From the NCBI RefSeq assembly GCF_048564905.1, contig NC_133021.1, positions 34,483,097 through 34,547,096 on the forward strand: DNA of 64,000 nt. Reading direction: 5' to 3'. This stretch comes from Vicugna pacos. Its lineage: Eukaryota; Chordata; Mammalia; Artiodactyla; Camelidae. The position numbers and the translations under genes are program-made. The stretch's first letter is position 1; each line of letters starts with the position of its first letter. The notes below the pieces were generated by a model, which was not told where the DNA came from, ran no database searches, and saw only the letters and a program-made list of their open reading frames with translations. This document shows, piece after piece, positions 24,624 to 34,224 of the stretch.

Positions 24624-24896
24624 GAAAAAAGAAAGGGGAAAATATAAGAGAGGGAAGGAGGGAGAGGAGGAGGCAGGAGGGGAGGAGGGAGAGGAGGAGG
24701 CAGGAGGGGAGGAGGGAGAGGTGGAGGCAAGAGGGGAGGAGGGAGAGGAGGAGGCAAGAGGGGAGGGGGAGAGGAGGAGGCAGGAGGGGAGGAGGGAGAG
24801 GAGGAGGCAAGAGGGGAGGAGAGAAGGAGGCAGGAGGGGAGGAGGAGGAATTAAGGGAGGAAGGAGGGGAGGAGGGAGAGGAGAGAGAAAGAGAAC
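24624..24896. repeat. Polypurine minisatellite, about 27-base unit
   Basis: About 270 bases are nearly pure purine on the plus strand. They are built from degenerate units of the type 'GGAGGAGGGAGAGGAGG' plus a GCAAGAGG or GCAGGAGG spacer, with some units shortened. The Pro/Ser/Leu-rich frame on the minus strand and the Glu/Gly/Arg-rich frame on the plus strand are products of this repeat, not genes. Long mirror-like purine strands of this type can form triplex (H-) DNA. Confidence 0.95.
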
Positions 24897-24899
24897 CTT

Positions 24900-26285
24900 T
24901 TGCCTAGCCTGGCCCACAATGGATGTTGATTCAAAGGTGCTGGCAATGGTGGGAGCCCCCAGGGGGCTGTGAGGTAAGTACATGTAAGAAGTGGACTCCT
25001 ACAGGTAAAATCTGACTAATAAAATTAGCTCAGAGCAAAATGATTCTTCAGAGAAACCAAAACAGATGCATAATTAGAGATGGAAAAGCACTAGAAAGGC
25101 AGAAAGAGAAAAATCAACTTAAAATAGCATCATCTCTAGTGTGCGGTGTTGCTGTTTACAAGCGGGATGTGGGCTATTTTCTTGAAGCACACTCACAAGC
25201 ATTCTGTGGCTCCGAGTGGCTAAGTGCCCCGAGGAACTGAGCGCAGAAATGAGAGTGGGTAACGGCGGAAATACCGAACCCCAAACGCCAATTGCTTTAC
25301 ATTTAAAATAAACAGGTTTTAAACAGACTGTCCCACAGCTTATGAACTCGGTGCACGTAACTAATTGTGTGCTATGTGTACTAGCTCCTGAGAGCGCTTT
25401 ATGATTTATGGAGTTTTGCTGTTGCTGTTGTTCAAGTCTCTTAACCACTCTCTTCTCGGTTTTGTAGTTTGTTCTGTAATGGGGGGAATCCCAGCCTTAC
25501 AAGTCGCAGGGGGTTATTAACGCGTGCTCCTGATCACCTCACTGGCGCCCTCGTCTTCTCCTCCCACAATTCCTCCTGCTCAGTGTTACTATATGTATTT
25601 AGAGGAACCATCCAGAGTATTATTCAAGTGCAATGGCCCCATCAAGAATCTGAGCGTAGAGGCGACTCCCTCCTGCTGTTCAGGAGCCTCAGAACACGAC
25701 CCTGCTTTACCCGTCCACGCCACCCCCTCATCTAAACGCCTGCCTGCTCACCCCCTCAACGCCACGTTGACTGCAGCCTACGTGTGCTAATTCTCGCAGC
25801 CTCTCTGGAATAACTGACGTCTCACTTGAAGGCACAGCCTTCTTCCCAAAACCTCTCTCGAGCACTTGGGCCCTGACGACTCTGCCTGGGTGTGAGGAAG
25901 AGGAAGAGACTGGAAGAGGAGACACCACTTTCTGTAAGCTTAGGACCTGTTCGGGCAGCCAGGCTACGGGCACACGAAAGTAAAACAACGAGAAATAAAC
26001 AAGCGATGAAATACGTAAGAGCTACGGAACTTCAGACACATCCACCGTGTGCACATTTTCTACACATTTTAAAACTGTAATCCAAATAACGCAGCTGTCT
26101 GAGTCACTATATTTTACTCAATCAAAGGAAATACTGGAAGCTCTTTAACCTGGTCAGAAAGTCATCATTACTCGTCAGAAACCCAGACATTTGTCCTTAC
26201 AGACGAGGCTCACACTCTGGAATGTTGGTAATAACGCTGGTGTACCTTCTAGCTAAGACGACTCAACACAGAAAAATGGCACTTA
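24900..26285. other. Unique non-coding DNA
   Basis: No gene is recognised. Small frames at 25119-25448 and 25469-25790 have no domain and overlap each other. Confidence 0.4.
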
Positions 26286-26286
26286 T

Positions 26287-26390
26287 GGGGGGAGGGTAAA
26301 GCTCAGTGGCGGAGCGCGTGCTTAGCTGGTATCAGGTCCTGGGTTCAATTCCTGGTACTTTCACTAAAAATAAAAATTTTAAAAAACAAT
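26287..26390 (+). mobile_element. Camelid tRNA-Ala-derived SINE (Vic-1 type)
   Basis: It begins 'GGGGGGAGGGTAAAGCTCAG', followed by TGGCGGAGCGCGTGC (A-box region of a tRNA-Ala-like promoter) and 'GGGTTCAATTCCTGG' (B box), then an A/T-rich tail. This head is the signature of the camelid Vic-1 SINE. The tail is shorter than in the copy at 34 kb and the anticodon arm is altered, so this copy is older or more decayed. The tRNA resemblance does not make it a tRNA gene. Confidence 0.88.
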
Positions 26391-26609
26391 ATGAGGATGT
26401 AAGGAGCAACCATAGGCCAATAAACTTGACAATTTAAGTGAAAGGAATACATTCTCAGAAAAATTCTACCAAAAAAAGAGAAATGTCATTTATAATTGCT
26501 TAACTCTACGAAGTGGGGAGCAAAGGGAAGAAACAATTGAAAAATGATTAAAGCCTTTCACATTTTCTTTTACTTCTTTTTAAACCTTCCCCTTCCTCCA
26601 ATAATGTTA

Positions 26610-26780
26610 AAAAAAAAAAAAGAGCAAGTGATGAGGTCAGCAGACGCCATAATTAGCCTAGAATCCAAGTCATCACTTCCTTTCTCCCTGTGGGAAGTTT
26701 CAGAACTGCTGACACTGCTGCTTAATTAAATTTAGAGAATTTTAGCAGCTAATTTCTTTGGCTTCACAGGACAGAGAAAA
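26610..26780. promoter_or_regulatory. Candidate conserved non-coding element
   Basis: A short repeat-free block with 'GTGATGAGGTCAGCAG', 'GCCATAATTAGCC', 'GCTTAATTAAATTTAG' and 'GCAGCTAATTTC'. It holds three homeodomain-type ATTA cores and a bZIP/nuclear-receptor-like TGAGGTCA within 170 bases. It follows a run of A at about 26608-26620. Function is inferred from texture only. Confidence 0.25.
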
Positions 26781-26784
26781 CAAC

Positions 26785-27380
26785 TACATATTTACTTTAC
26801 TGGTGACAACATGAAAAGTGCGAATGGACCCTCTTTACAAATTCAAGTGTGCGCAGTGGAGAATTACACTGATCTAGCTTTGGGACTAGTGAGCGCCTTT
26901 GCAGATTCGGAGAGAGCCAGCGCTGTGCCCCCTGGAGGGAAGGATCTGCCCTCACCGTCTCTCTTACGCACCTACTTGCTTTCAATACCAAAAAGACAGT
27001 GCAACAGCTTCTAGGCAGATGCCCCCAAAACTACACCTAATACTCCTGCACCAAGTCACTCTCCCTCATTGCTCTCCGGGCTTTGCGCCTCCACTCATCA
27101 TCCAGTTGCTCCATCCAGAGTGTCCTGTGGCTTCTGCGGACTCCTTCTCACCACATAAAGACGTCCTCCCCACACGGGCCGGGGCACTTGAGCCTGCTTC
27201 GTGACAGTGTTTTCTTGTCTCCTCAGCTGGTTCAGTCAGATCAGGATATTGTCAACTGCATTTCTTGCAAAGACATGTTTGGATTCGGGTATGAGGTTGC
27301 ATCCTGGTGCTCTGGGGTAGGTACCTGTTTATTCCGAAGCGCTGGCTCCTGTAGGTGACTTTCTGAGACCACCCGCAGTG
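26785..27380. other. Unique non-coding DNA
   Basis: No gene or repeat is clearly recognised. The last 100 bases may include diverged sequence belonging to the L1 that follows. Confidence 0.35.
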
Positions 27381-27384
27381 TAGG

Positions 27385-27595
27385 AGGGCTCCCTTTTCTC
27401 CACAGCCTCTCCAGCATTTATCGTTCACGGACTTTGAATGATGGCTATTCTGGCTGGTGTGAGGTGATACCTCATTGTAGTTCGATTTGTATTTCTCTGA
27501 TAATTAGTGATGCTGAGCACTTTTTCATCTGTCTATTGGCCATCTGCAGGTCTTCACTGGGAAACTGCTCGTTTATGTGATCCCTATCAAATTAC
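27385..27595 (-). mobile_element. LINE-1, downstream part of a twin-primed insertion
   Basis: The antisense of the L1 ORF2 C-terminal region is clear. It includes 'CTCCACAGCCTCTCCAGCAT', 'TGGTGTGAGGTGATACCTCA', 'CTCTGATAATTAGTGATGCT' and 'TATTGGCCATCTGCAGGTCT'. Its L1 coordinates begin almost exactly where the adjoining plus-strand piece ends, which is why I read both as one insertion. The far 3' UTR and the expected T-run on the left side are not recognisable. Confidence 0.8.
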
Positions 27596-28302
27596 CCAAG
27601 AACTAGAACAAATAATCCTACAATTTATCACAAAAGACCCAGAACTGCCCAAGCAACACTGAAGAAAAAAAGATCGAAGCTGGAGGAATAACCATCCCAG
27701 AATTCAGACAATACTACAGAGCTACAGTCATCGAACAGCATGGTATTGGCATAAAGACAGACAAATGGATCAGCAGAACAGAATAGAGAGCCCAGAAATA
27801 AACCCACAGACCTAGGGTCAATGACTCTTTGACAAAGGAGGCAGAATATACAATGGAATAAAGACAGTCTCTTCAGCAAGTGGTGTTGGGAAAACTGGAC
27901 GGCAGCATGTAAATCAGTGAGGTTAGAACATTTCCTCACTCCATACACAAAAATAAACTCAAAATAGCTAAAAGGCTTAAATATAAAACAAGGCGCGATA
28001 AACCTCCTAGAAGAAGACACAGGCAAAACATTCTCTGACATGGATCTCAGCAGTGCTCTCCCAGGGCAGTCTACCCAGGCAATAGAAATAAAAGCAAAAA
28101 TACACAAATGGGACCTAATTAAACTGACAAGCTTTGCACAGCAAAGAAAATCATAAGCAAAAAAAACGACAACCTATGGAATGGGAGAAAGTATTTGCAA
28201 ATGATGTGGCTGATAAGGAATCCAGAATATATAAACAGCTCATACAACTAAAGAACAAAAAAACAAACAACCCAATCCAAATTTGGGGGCAGAAGACCTA
28301 AT
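27596..28302 (+). mobile_element. LINE-1, inverted upstream part of the same insertion
   Basis: Sense L1 ORF2 in order: 'CCCAAGAACTAGAACAAATA', 'GCTACAGTCATCGAACAGCA', 'CTCTTCAGCAAGTGGTGTTG', 'AAACCTCCTAGAAGAAGACA', 'GACCTAATTAAACTGACAAG', ending at 'GGGGGCAGAAGACC'. The next bases of L1 continue on the opposite strand at 27595 and leftwards. Two convergent priming events at one target (twin priming) leave exactly this layout for a minus-strand insertion. An antisense open frame of 159 codons at 27628-28107 is a shadow of ORF2 codon structure. Confidence 0.85.
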
Positions 28303-28304
28303 TA

Positions 28305-29765
28305 AAATGTAGCTTGTGTTCTTGAACTTCTTTTCCACTATAACCGGAAAACTGTTGCAGGTGAGGGAGGGGAGTTTAGTCTTAGATTCCGCTCTGGGGG
28401 ACATTGTAAGACTGCCAGGGAACAATCCACAGGCGTGTGTGCAAACACCACGTACTGTTACAGGAACTCAGCACAAGTCTGGGGAGCACACAGGCAAACG
28501 ATGGGAGGGATTTGCAGGCAGAGGGGGTGTTGAGGGCCCCCACCCCTCTCTCTACCTGCCCAGGGCACAGCGTGCACCTCGTCGACCGACATCATTAAGG
28601 GATATTTCAGAGTTTGAGCACAAGGTGGCAGAAAGGAAACCCCACACAGCCTCAGTGCAGCCTACACGAAGCTCCGCAGTGGCAGTCTGCATGCGGGTCT
28701 CCCCGGCGGCTAGGACTGGGCAGCAATCCCACACCCCTGTGCGCTGAGCGCTGCACCACACGAGCCGGCAGCCAGTCCCGACCCCCTGTCCTTCCGGTCA
28801 CCACAGTGCGAGTGCACACTGGACACACGTGGGCCTAGGAACAGCCCTGGTCGGGAACCTCCAACAGGGAGTTTGCTGCACCATCCCCTGTGGTCTTTTT
28901 AGTTGAAAGAAAACTTTTCTTTTTACTTTCTACTTGCTTTGAGCCCAACTTGACATATTTCATCTCCAGAGGTTTCACTTACATGTTTAAGAACACACAA
29001 CTTATAAAAGATTGCTTCAATGGCAAACGGGAGAAGTCAGATAATGATGTTAGCATCCTGTGCTATCTCACGCCACGCCCGCGGCCTGGTCCCACGTGAG
29101 TCATCCTGGCTTCACAAATAAGCATTTACGTCTGTTCTATCGGCAGATACACATTTGGTAGAAAATGCTATCCGAAAATGTCAGGGTTTTTTCAATCTAA
29201 TTAGTATAATTGCTTAGACGAGAGAAGCAGAAGTGTTTTTTTTTTTTTTAATATCTATCTATTTTCCACGATGCCAGAAAGGTGACTGCTGGCTGTGTTT
29301 CTTTGGTTACCGTGAGAGTGGTGGCTGTCAGGCCTCTAAATCTCCTGTCACATGAAAGCATTTGTGAAGCTGAAGCCCTGAGAAAAATGCCAGGTTCTTG
29401 TCAAAGACCCTTTTTCCTCGTATCACTGGCTCCAAACAAAATTTGATAAACTTGGACTTGAGAGTGTTCACTCCAATTGTGAGTCTAGTCCTGCTTGAGT
29501 CAGCCCCTGTTTAAACCACATTTACACTCTGATAAAAATGTGACGGTTAGAAAGACACGGCCCAGCACCCGCGACCTGCAGGCAGCATGGGTGGGGGGAG
29601 ACACAGGTGTCAGATGTATGTCTTTTTGAGGGGAGGCGGCAGAAAAATCAGGCCAACAGTGTAAAAGTCAAGCTGTCTTTTGAGAACTTTCTCTCAGAAT
29701 TGCCAATGATGTGATGGAAATTCACTAGGAAATTTTTTTTTGCAAATAAGGTTTAGAAACAAACT
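28305..29765. other. Unique non-coding DNA
   Basis: No gene is recognised. The GC-rich part at 28400-28860 carries overlapping frames on both strands. A T-run lies at 29237-29249. Confidence 0.4.
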
Positions 29766-29768
29766 TAC

Positions 29769-29817
29769 TGAACAATGTCCAATTGTGGGTTTTCTGACGG
29801 ACAGCCATGGCCTGGAC
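29769..29817 (-). CDS. Candidate 49-base internal exon of an unrecognised gene
   Basis: On the minus strand the order is a branch-point-like 'GGCTAAT', then 'CTGCATTTTTTTGTCTGTTT' and 'GCAG' as acceptor, 49 bases, and the strong donor 'GTAAGTTT'. All three forward frames are open across the 49 bases. One reads VQAMAVRQKTHNWTLF and contains a good Kozak-like GGCCATGG. Another reads PGHGCPSENPQLDIVQ. I recognise neither. Forty-nine is not a multiple of three, so the exon would shift phase, which suits either a real coding exon with unequal phases or a 5' exon carrying a start codon. No neighbouring exon is recognised, so the host gene would have long introns. It could equally be a cryptic splice pair or a non-coding RNA exon. 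Confidence 0.3.
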
Positions 29818-29819
29818 CT

Positions 29820-31260
29820 GCAAACAGACAAAAAAATGCAGAGTAAATATTAGCCACTCCTCACGTTTTATTCCACTGATCTAACCAGGGGAGGCACCAA
29901 GTCAAAGTCAAGTCAGAAGACGAGTATTCGATGTATTTCAGGCCACAGTGGCCTCTGTGGCCATCACGGTTGGCCCCATGGCTGTGAGAGGACCCCGCAG
30001 CCCGGGACCTGCCCGTGACCCTGGCCCCTCCCTGGACGCGGGGGCCCCCTCCCTCCCTGCTGTCGGGCTGGCCGTGTGACTGCTGTGAGTCTGGGGGTCA
30101 CTCGACACTCCTGAACAGGAACACAAGACATGGCCGTCTGGTTTGCCTTGACCTCCTGTGTTTGCCCTTAGCCATGAGGGCAACATGCTCCAGAGGACAC
30201 TCCCACCTGGCTTCTAGAACGAGACGGCCCCGGGACAGACAGGCAGCCTGGGCAGAGCTGCAGAACCACCCCATATGCCGCCGTGTGTGCGATTCCAGGA
30301 GCTGCGAGCCGTCTCGGGAAGCCACTGAGATTTGGCGGGGGGCGCCTGGGGCCTTGGCGGAGCTGACAGTTGGTGTCCCAAGGCCGCAGGGACCCTCCTC
30401 TCCTTTGGTGCCGCACAACCTGCAAACCAGGCTCCGAATGCCGACTCTCGGTGCGTGCGTTTGCCCCTTAATGCTTTTGTAATCTTCCACGTTGAGTCTC
30501 TCCCGTGAGCAAACCTACCTCAGGGGTCACTTCCCTAAGCCTCCAGAAATGTTACAGTGCCACTCTTGACAAGGCACTGAGTAAAGGACATTCCACACAA
30601 AGAATTCGTTGACAGGTTATCCGGGAACCTGAAATTCCGGCAACAATTGCAAAAGCTCATTATGAGGCTGAAGCAGACCTGAGCTGGTTAATATCTGAGG
30701 GCTACTGAAGCGTGTGGGGACCCCTGGGATAAAGATGGCAAACAGACAGGCGGGGGTAACGGTCACTTTTGGGAAGCAAGGAAAACCTCAGCGGGTGTTT
30801 TGGTGACACAGAGAGCGAGCCTTCATCCTCCGCCCAGGAATCTGCACACGGGACAATCCCTGACGAAGCGGGTGTCCTGCAGGTGTGAAACTCTGGCTTC
30901 CGGTGAATCGTCACCGCAAGCCGCAAGTCGCCAGCGGGTTCACAGTCTTTCAGACACACAATTGGCAAATGTGCTTGGGAGGCAAGATCTGCGACGCAGT
31001 GCTGTGTCAGCGTGCAAATTAGCACTGGTTCCTCTTCCAAAGAAGGAGGGAGACATTTTTGACAGAACCAAAAAGAAAGACAAACAAACAAACAAAAGCT
31101 AGAAGAATCTGTTGGAAAGAGGAATGCCCCTCTTCTCCTAAAAGAAATAGAAGTTTTTTTTTTCTGGCTTTTTGAGACCATGAGACTGACTTTGTAATAT
31201 GTACTCACTTCAGTAACTGGTCTACACTGACTATATTTGCATTTAAAATACGATCACCTT
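29820..31260. other. GC-rich unique DNA
   Basis: No gene is recognised. GC-rich DNA at 29940-30480 gives several overlapping frames on both strands, a typical GC artefact. If the exon at 29769-29817 is real, this would be intron upstream of it. Confidence 0.4.
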
Positions 31261-31264
31261 TAGA

Positions 31265-31485
31265 ACCAGGGGAGGGGAGTCACGCTGAGAAAGCCCGACA
31301 CGGCTCAGCCGGGCTCCAGGCTGGAGCCGGGCACACCGAGCGTGAGAGCACAGCCTGTCCCCCTGGAGCCCCCACGGCTCCGGAGGGCCCGCCTGCCGAA
31401 AGAGCGCTTCTCTGCCCGCCTGTCTCGGGGCCGCTCCGGCGGCTTCCGGTCCCGGCCGAGCAGTCCTGCCACCTGTTCCCCTTCA
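31265..31485. promoter_or_regulatory. Small CpG-dense patch (orphan CpG island candidate)
   Basis: By eye about twenty CpG lie in roughly 220 bases of high GC, close to the number expected without CpG loss. Examples are 'GGGGCCGCTCCGGCGGCTTC' and 'GGTCCCGGCCGAGC'. No exon is recognisable. It may be an orphan CpG island or a GC-biased patch. Confidence 0.35.
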
Positions 31486-31489
31486 GCAT

Positions 31490-32160
31490 TTGTCATCGCG
31501 CTCTGCTGTCTTGCGCATCAGAGCTGGGATATTTTATGAGGCTTGTATTTGTCACTTTATGTTTTAGAAGTTCAGAAATAGTAAGCAGGTGAATACATCT
31601 TTTCTAAACGGAAAGGCATACTAGATTTTTTTTTGTCTCACCTACTGATACACTACTATGCTTAAAAAAATGGAATTGAAAATCAATTTCTTCCGTCATT
31701 CATCTGGAATACCTTATAGGTTCCATGATAACATAGTGTCTGTCAAAACGCAGTGCGTAGGCAAATAATAGGAGGAAATCTGGGTTTGAGAAGTATCTGC
31801 TTCAAACTCCCTTAGAACGTCTTGTGTTAAGCAAACGGCTTGCTGCATACTTCTTCGTTTTACTGGAGCCCAATCCAGTCACAGCTCTTCACACTGCTGA
31901 GAAATAAAATTCCATTTCACGTTTCAGTGTCCATCATTCCATCAAGTAAAGCAAATACCATGGCCTTTGTAAGAACTTCATGCACAGACTTCATGAACTG
32001 GGGTCACATCGTGTTTCCTGCAACCTCCCGTCAGCGACCTGTTCTCCCCTGGTTAGGCTGTAGCGTGGATTTAATCCTGCTCTCGGAGCCCGTGGCAGAG
32101 AGGGGACATCTGGCAGTATTTCGGCTTTCTCAGGGAGAACGCAGAAGTTAGGACAAGAGA
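31490..32160. other. Unique non-coding DNA
   Basis: Nothing recognised. The 103-codon frame at 31840-32151 has no domain. Confidence 0.4.
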
Positions 32161-32164
32161 AGCA

Positions 32165-33045
32165 GCTTAACTTACTTAGGAAGATGGTATTTCAGGGCTG
32201 TGAAACTCCCAGCTGCAGAATGGTATCACTATTAAAAAGTGATAAACACTCAAGACTTCGTATAAAGCTACAGTAATCAAGAAAGCGTGTCACTGTGGAA
32301 GACAAACAGTGCTGGAGCCAGAGACACCCACACAAACACACGTGGTTCCCGTGTGGCCTTTGACAGAGGGCCAGGGCGGCACAATGCTGGGCGTTCTCCT
32401 CAACAAACAGGCAGGAACCCCGGGCGCCCACACACAGTAGTGTGAAACTGGACACGCACCTTACAGCCGTCACACAGCCCAGCTGAATGGATCACAGATG
32501 CACACGCGGGACACAAGACTGTGCGACGCCTAGAAGGTAACACAGGAGAAAGCCCAGACGGCCCTGGGCTTGGCAGTGACACGGCGACTTTCAGACACAA
32601 CACCAAAGAAGTGATCCATCAAAGAGCTGACCACGAAGACCAGACCCTTCTGCTCTGTGAATACGCCGCCACGGGAATGAGAAGCCAAGCCACAGGCTCG
32701 GAGAAATACGCGCGGAGACACACCTGATGGAGGACTGTTATCAGAGATGTGCAAGAATCCTTAGAACCGCAAACATAATGGTGGCTGTGTTTCATCACAC
32801 ATCCCAACCCGCAGAATGAACACCAAGAGTGAAGCCCAACGCAGACCGTGGGCGTGGTGGTGGTCCTGGGCCCTCGGAGCAGCGCAGTGTGGGCTCGTCG
32901 ACTGCAACAGATGTGGCGTCTGGTGGGGATGCTGATGGGGGAGGGGCCGAGCAGGGGGAGGGAGGGGGTACACAGGAAATCTGTACCTTCCTCTTAACTA
33001 TGCTGTGAACCTAGAACTGCTCTAAAAAGGGTTTATTTTTTACGT
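32165..33045 (+). mobile_element. Old LINE-1 3' region, plus strand
   Basis: The L1 sense order is visible: 'AAAGCTACAGTAATCAAGAA', 'GTGGCCTTTGACAGAGGG', 'GACGCCTAGAAGGTAACACA', 'TTCAGACACAACACCAAAGA'. The 3' UTR has 'GGTGGGGATGCTGATGGGGG', 'GAAATCTGTACCTTCCTC' and 'CTAGAACTGCTCTAAAAAGG'. It is an L1M-age copy like the one at 8.65-10.5 kb, with a similar 3' UTR. ORF2 is shattered. CpG-rich changes are frequent here. Confidence 0.8.
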
Positions 33046-33049
33046 AACA

Positions 33050-34050
33050 AACATTGGGTTCATTATTTTCGAACTGCTTGTTATTTACATTCCTGTCCAG
33101 GCTTTCGCTGGACAGTGCAGCTGAATAGGTGTTAACACTCTGGGACCATGGTTTTAACTTTCAGGTGATTCCGCCGTGATGAGTCAGGTTTTGGAACTGC
33201 CCTGCACATGACTAATAAGGAAAGGAAAAAAATGGGGAACACGTTAACCGGACAGAACGCATCCTTGCAAAATCACGCCTCGCAGGTTCTCACTGCTGTT
33301 GGACGTGCCCCGCCTGCTCCTGGGTGAAGGAGCCCGAAACCGCTCTTTCCTGTCCTGGTTTCTCAGACGCAGTTTTGCCCGAGGTTAGATGCTGGACAGG
33401 TGAACACGTGTGGATGTCGCTGCTGGGGGCTGCAGTCTCAGACCCTGCCTCTGTCAGCCAAAACATGACGTGATAAAATACAAACGTGCCACCTTGGATA
33501 CAGTTCATGTTAGAGTATCACCAGAAATAGCAGGAGGACGCAGTTCTCTCACGTTACAGCCGTTTCGACGATGACGTTGAGGACAGCGCAGTGGGTGAAG
33601 ACTGAGCAGGCGTGGGGCTGCCTGTCTCTGCACAACTACAGCGGTAAGAATTCTCCTCGTATAATAAAGCTCAGCACTTGTAAATGTATTTGTCAAGAAA
33701 ACTCAGGGATTGACACACAGTGTGTAGTGGTTATAGGTGATTTTAGTATTTATTATTATTCTTTTAGATGTAGATATTTTATTACATATTTTTATGTTTT
33801 GTGTATTTCCTAAACTATGCTTTTTTAAATTCAGGAAAAAAATAATAAAGCTTTATGTATCTATAAATAATCTTTATACATACAGGGTTATAATAATATA
33901 CAATATATAATAATGTCATATAATATAGAATGTTCTTACTACACAAAATCTTTAAAGATAAAATATTCTTTTATTTTGGCAAAATGGCCAACTAAAACAT
34001 ACTATAGATAACATACATACAGGTATAACACAGGCAAGCAAACGCACTGA
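33050..34050. other. Unique DNA with AT-rich low-complexity part
   Basis: No gene is recognised. 33835-33965 is AT-rich low-complexity sequence with repeated ATAAT/TATAT strings. Confidence 0.45.
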
Positions 34051-34053
34051 TAG

Positions 34054-34220
34054 GAAAATACATATATTAATTGGGGAGGGCGTGGCTCAGTGGCAGAGCG
34101 TGTGCACAGCACGCGTGAGGCCCTGGGTTCAATCCCCCAGCCCCTCTGTTACAATAAATAAGAAAGTAAATAAACCTAACTACCTCCTCCCTCCAAAAAA
34201 ATGAAAAATTCATATATTAA
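34054..34220 (+). mobile_element. Camelid Vic-1 SINE with target-site duplications
   Basis: The body runs 34073-34202. Its head is 'GGGGAGGGCGTGGCTCAGTG' with the A box, 'CCCTGGGTTCAATCCCC' holds the B box, and the tail has 'GTAAATAAACCTAACTACCT' before an A-run. These are the diagnostic parts of the camelid Vic-1 SINE, a tRNA-Ala-derived family mobilised by L1. Flanking direct repeats are 'GAAAATACATATATTAA' at 34054-34070 and 'GAAAAATTCATATATTAA' at 34203-34220, near-identical target-site duplications. They show a complete, fairly young insertion into an AT-rich L1-type target. Confidence 0.95.
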
Positions 34221-34224
34221 AAAG

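Noticed and set aside
24447-24983. 178-codon Pro/Ser/Leu-rich frame on the minus strand
   Set aside because: Most of it is translated from the polypurine minisatellite at 24624-24896.
26287-26390. tRNA-like sequence with A and B boxes
   Set aside because: It is the head of a camelid SINE, followed by the SINE tail. The anticodon arm is altered, so it is not a functional tRNA gene.
27628-28107. 159-codon minus-strand frame in the twin-primed L1
   Set aside because: It is antisense to L1 ORF2. A similar antisense frame (60227-60736) occurs at the matching place in the other L1 copy, showing it is a shadow of ORF2 codon use and not a gene.
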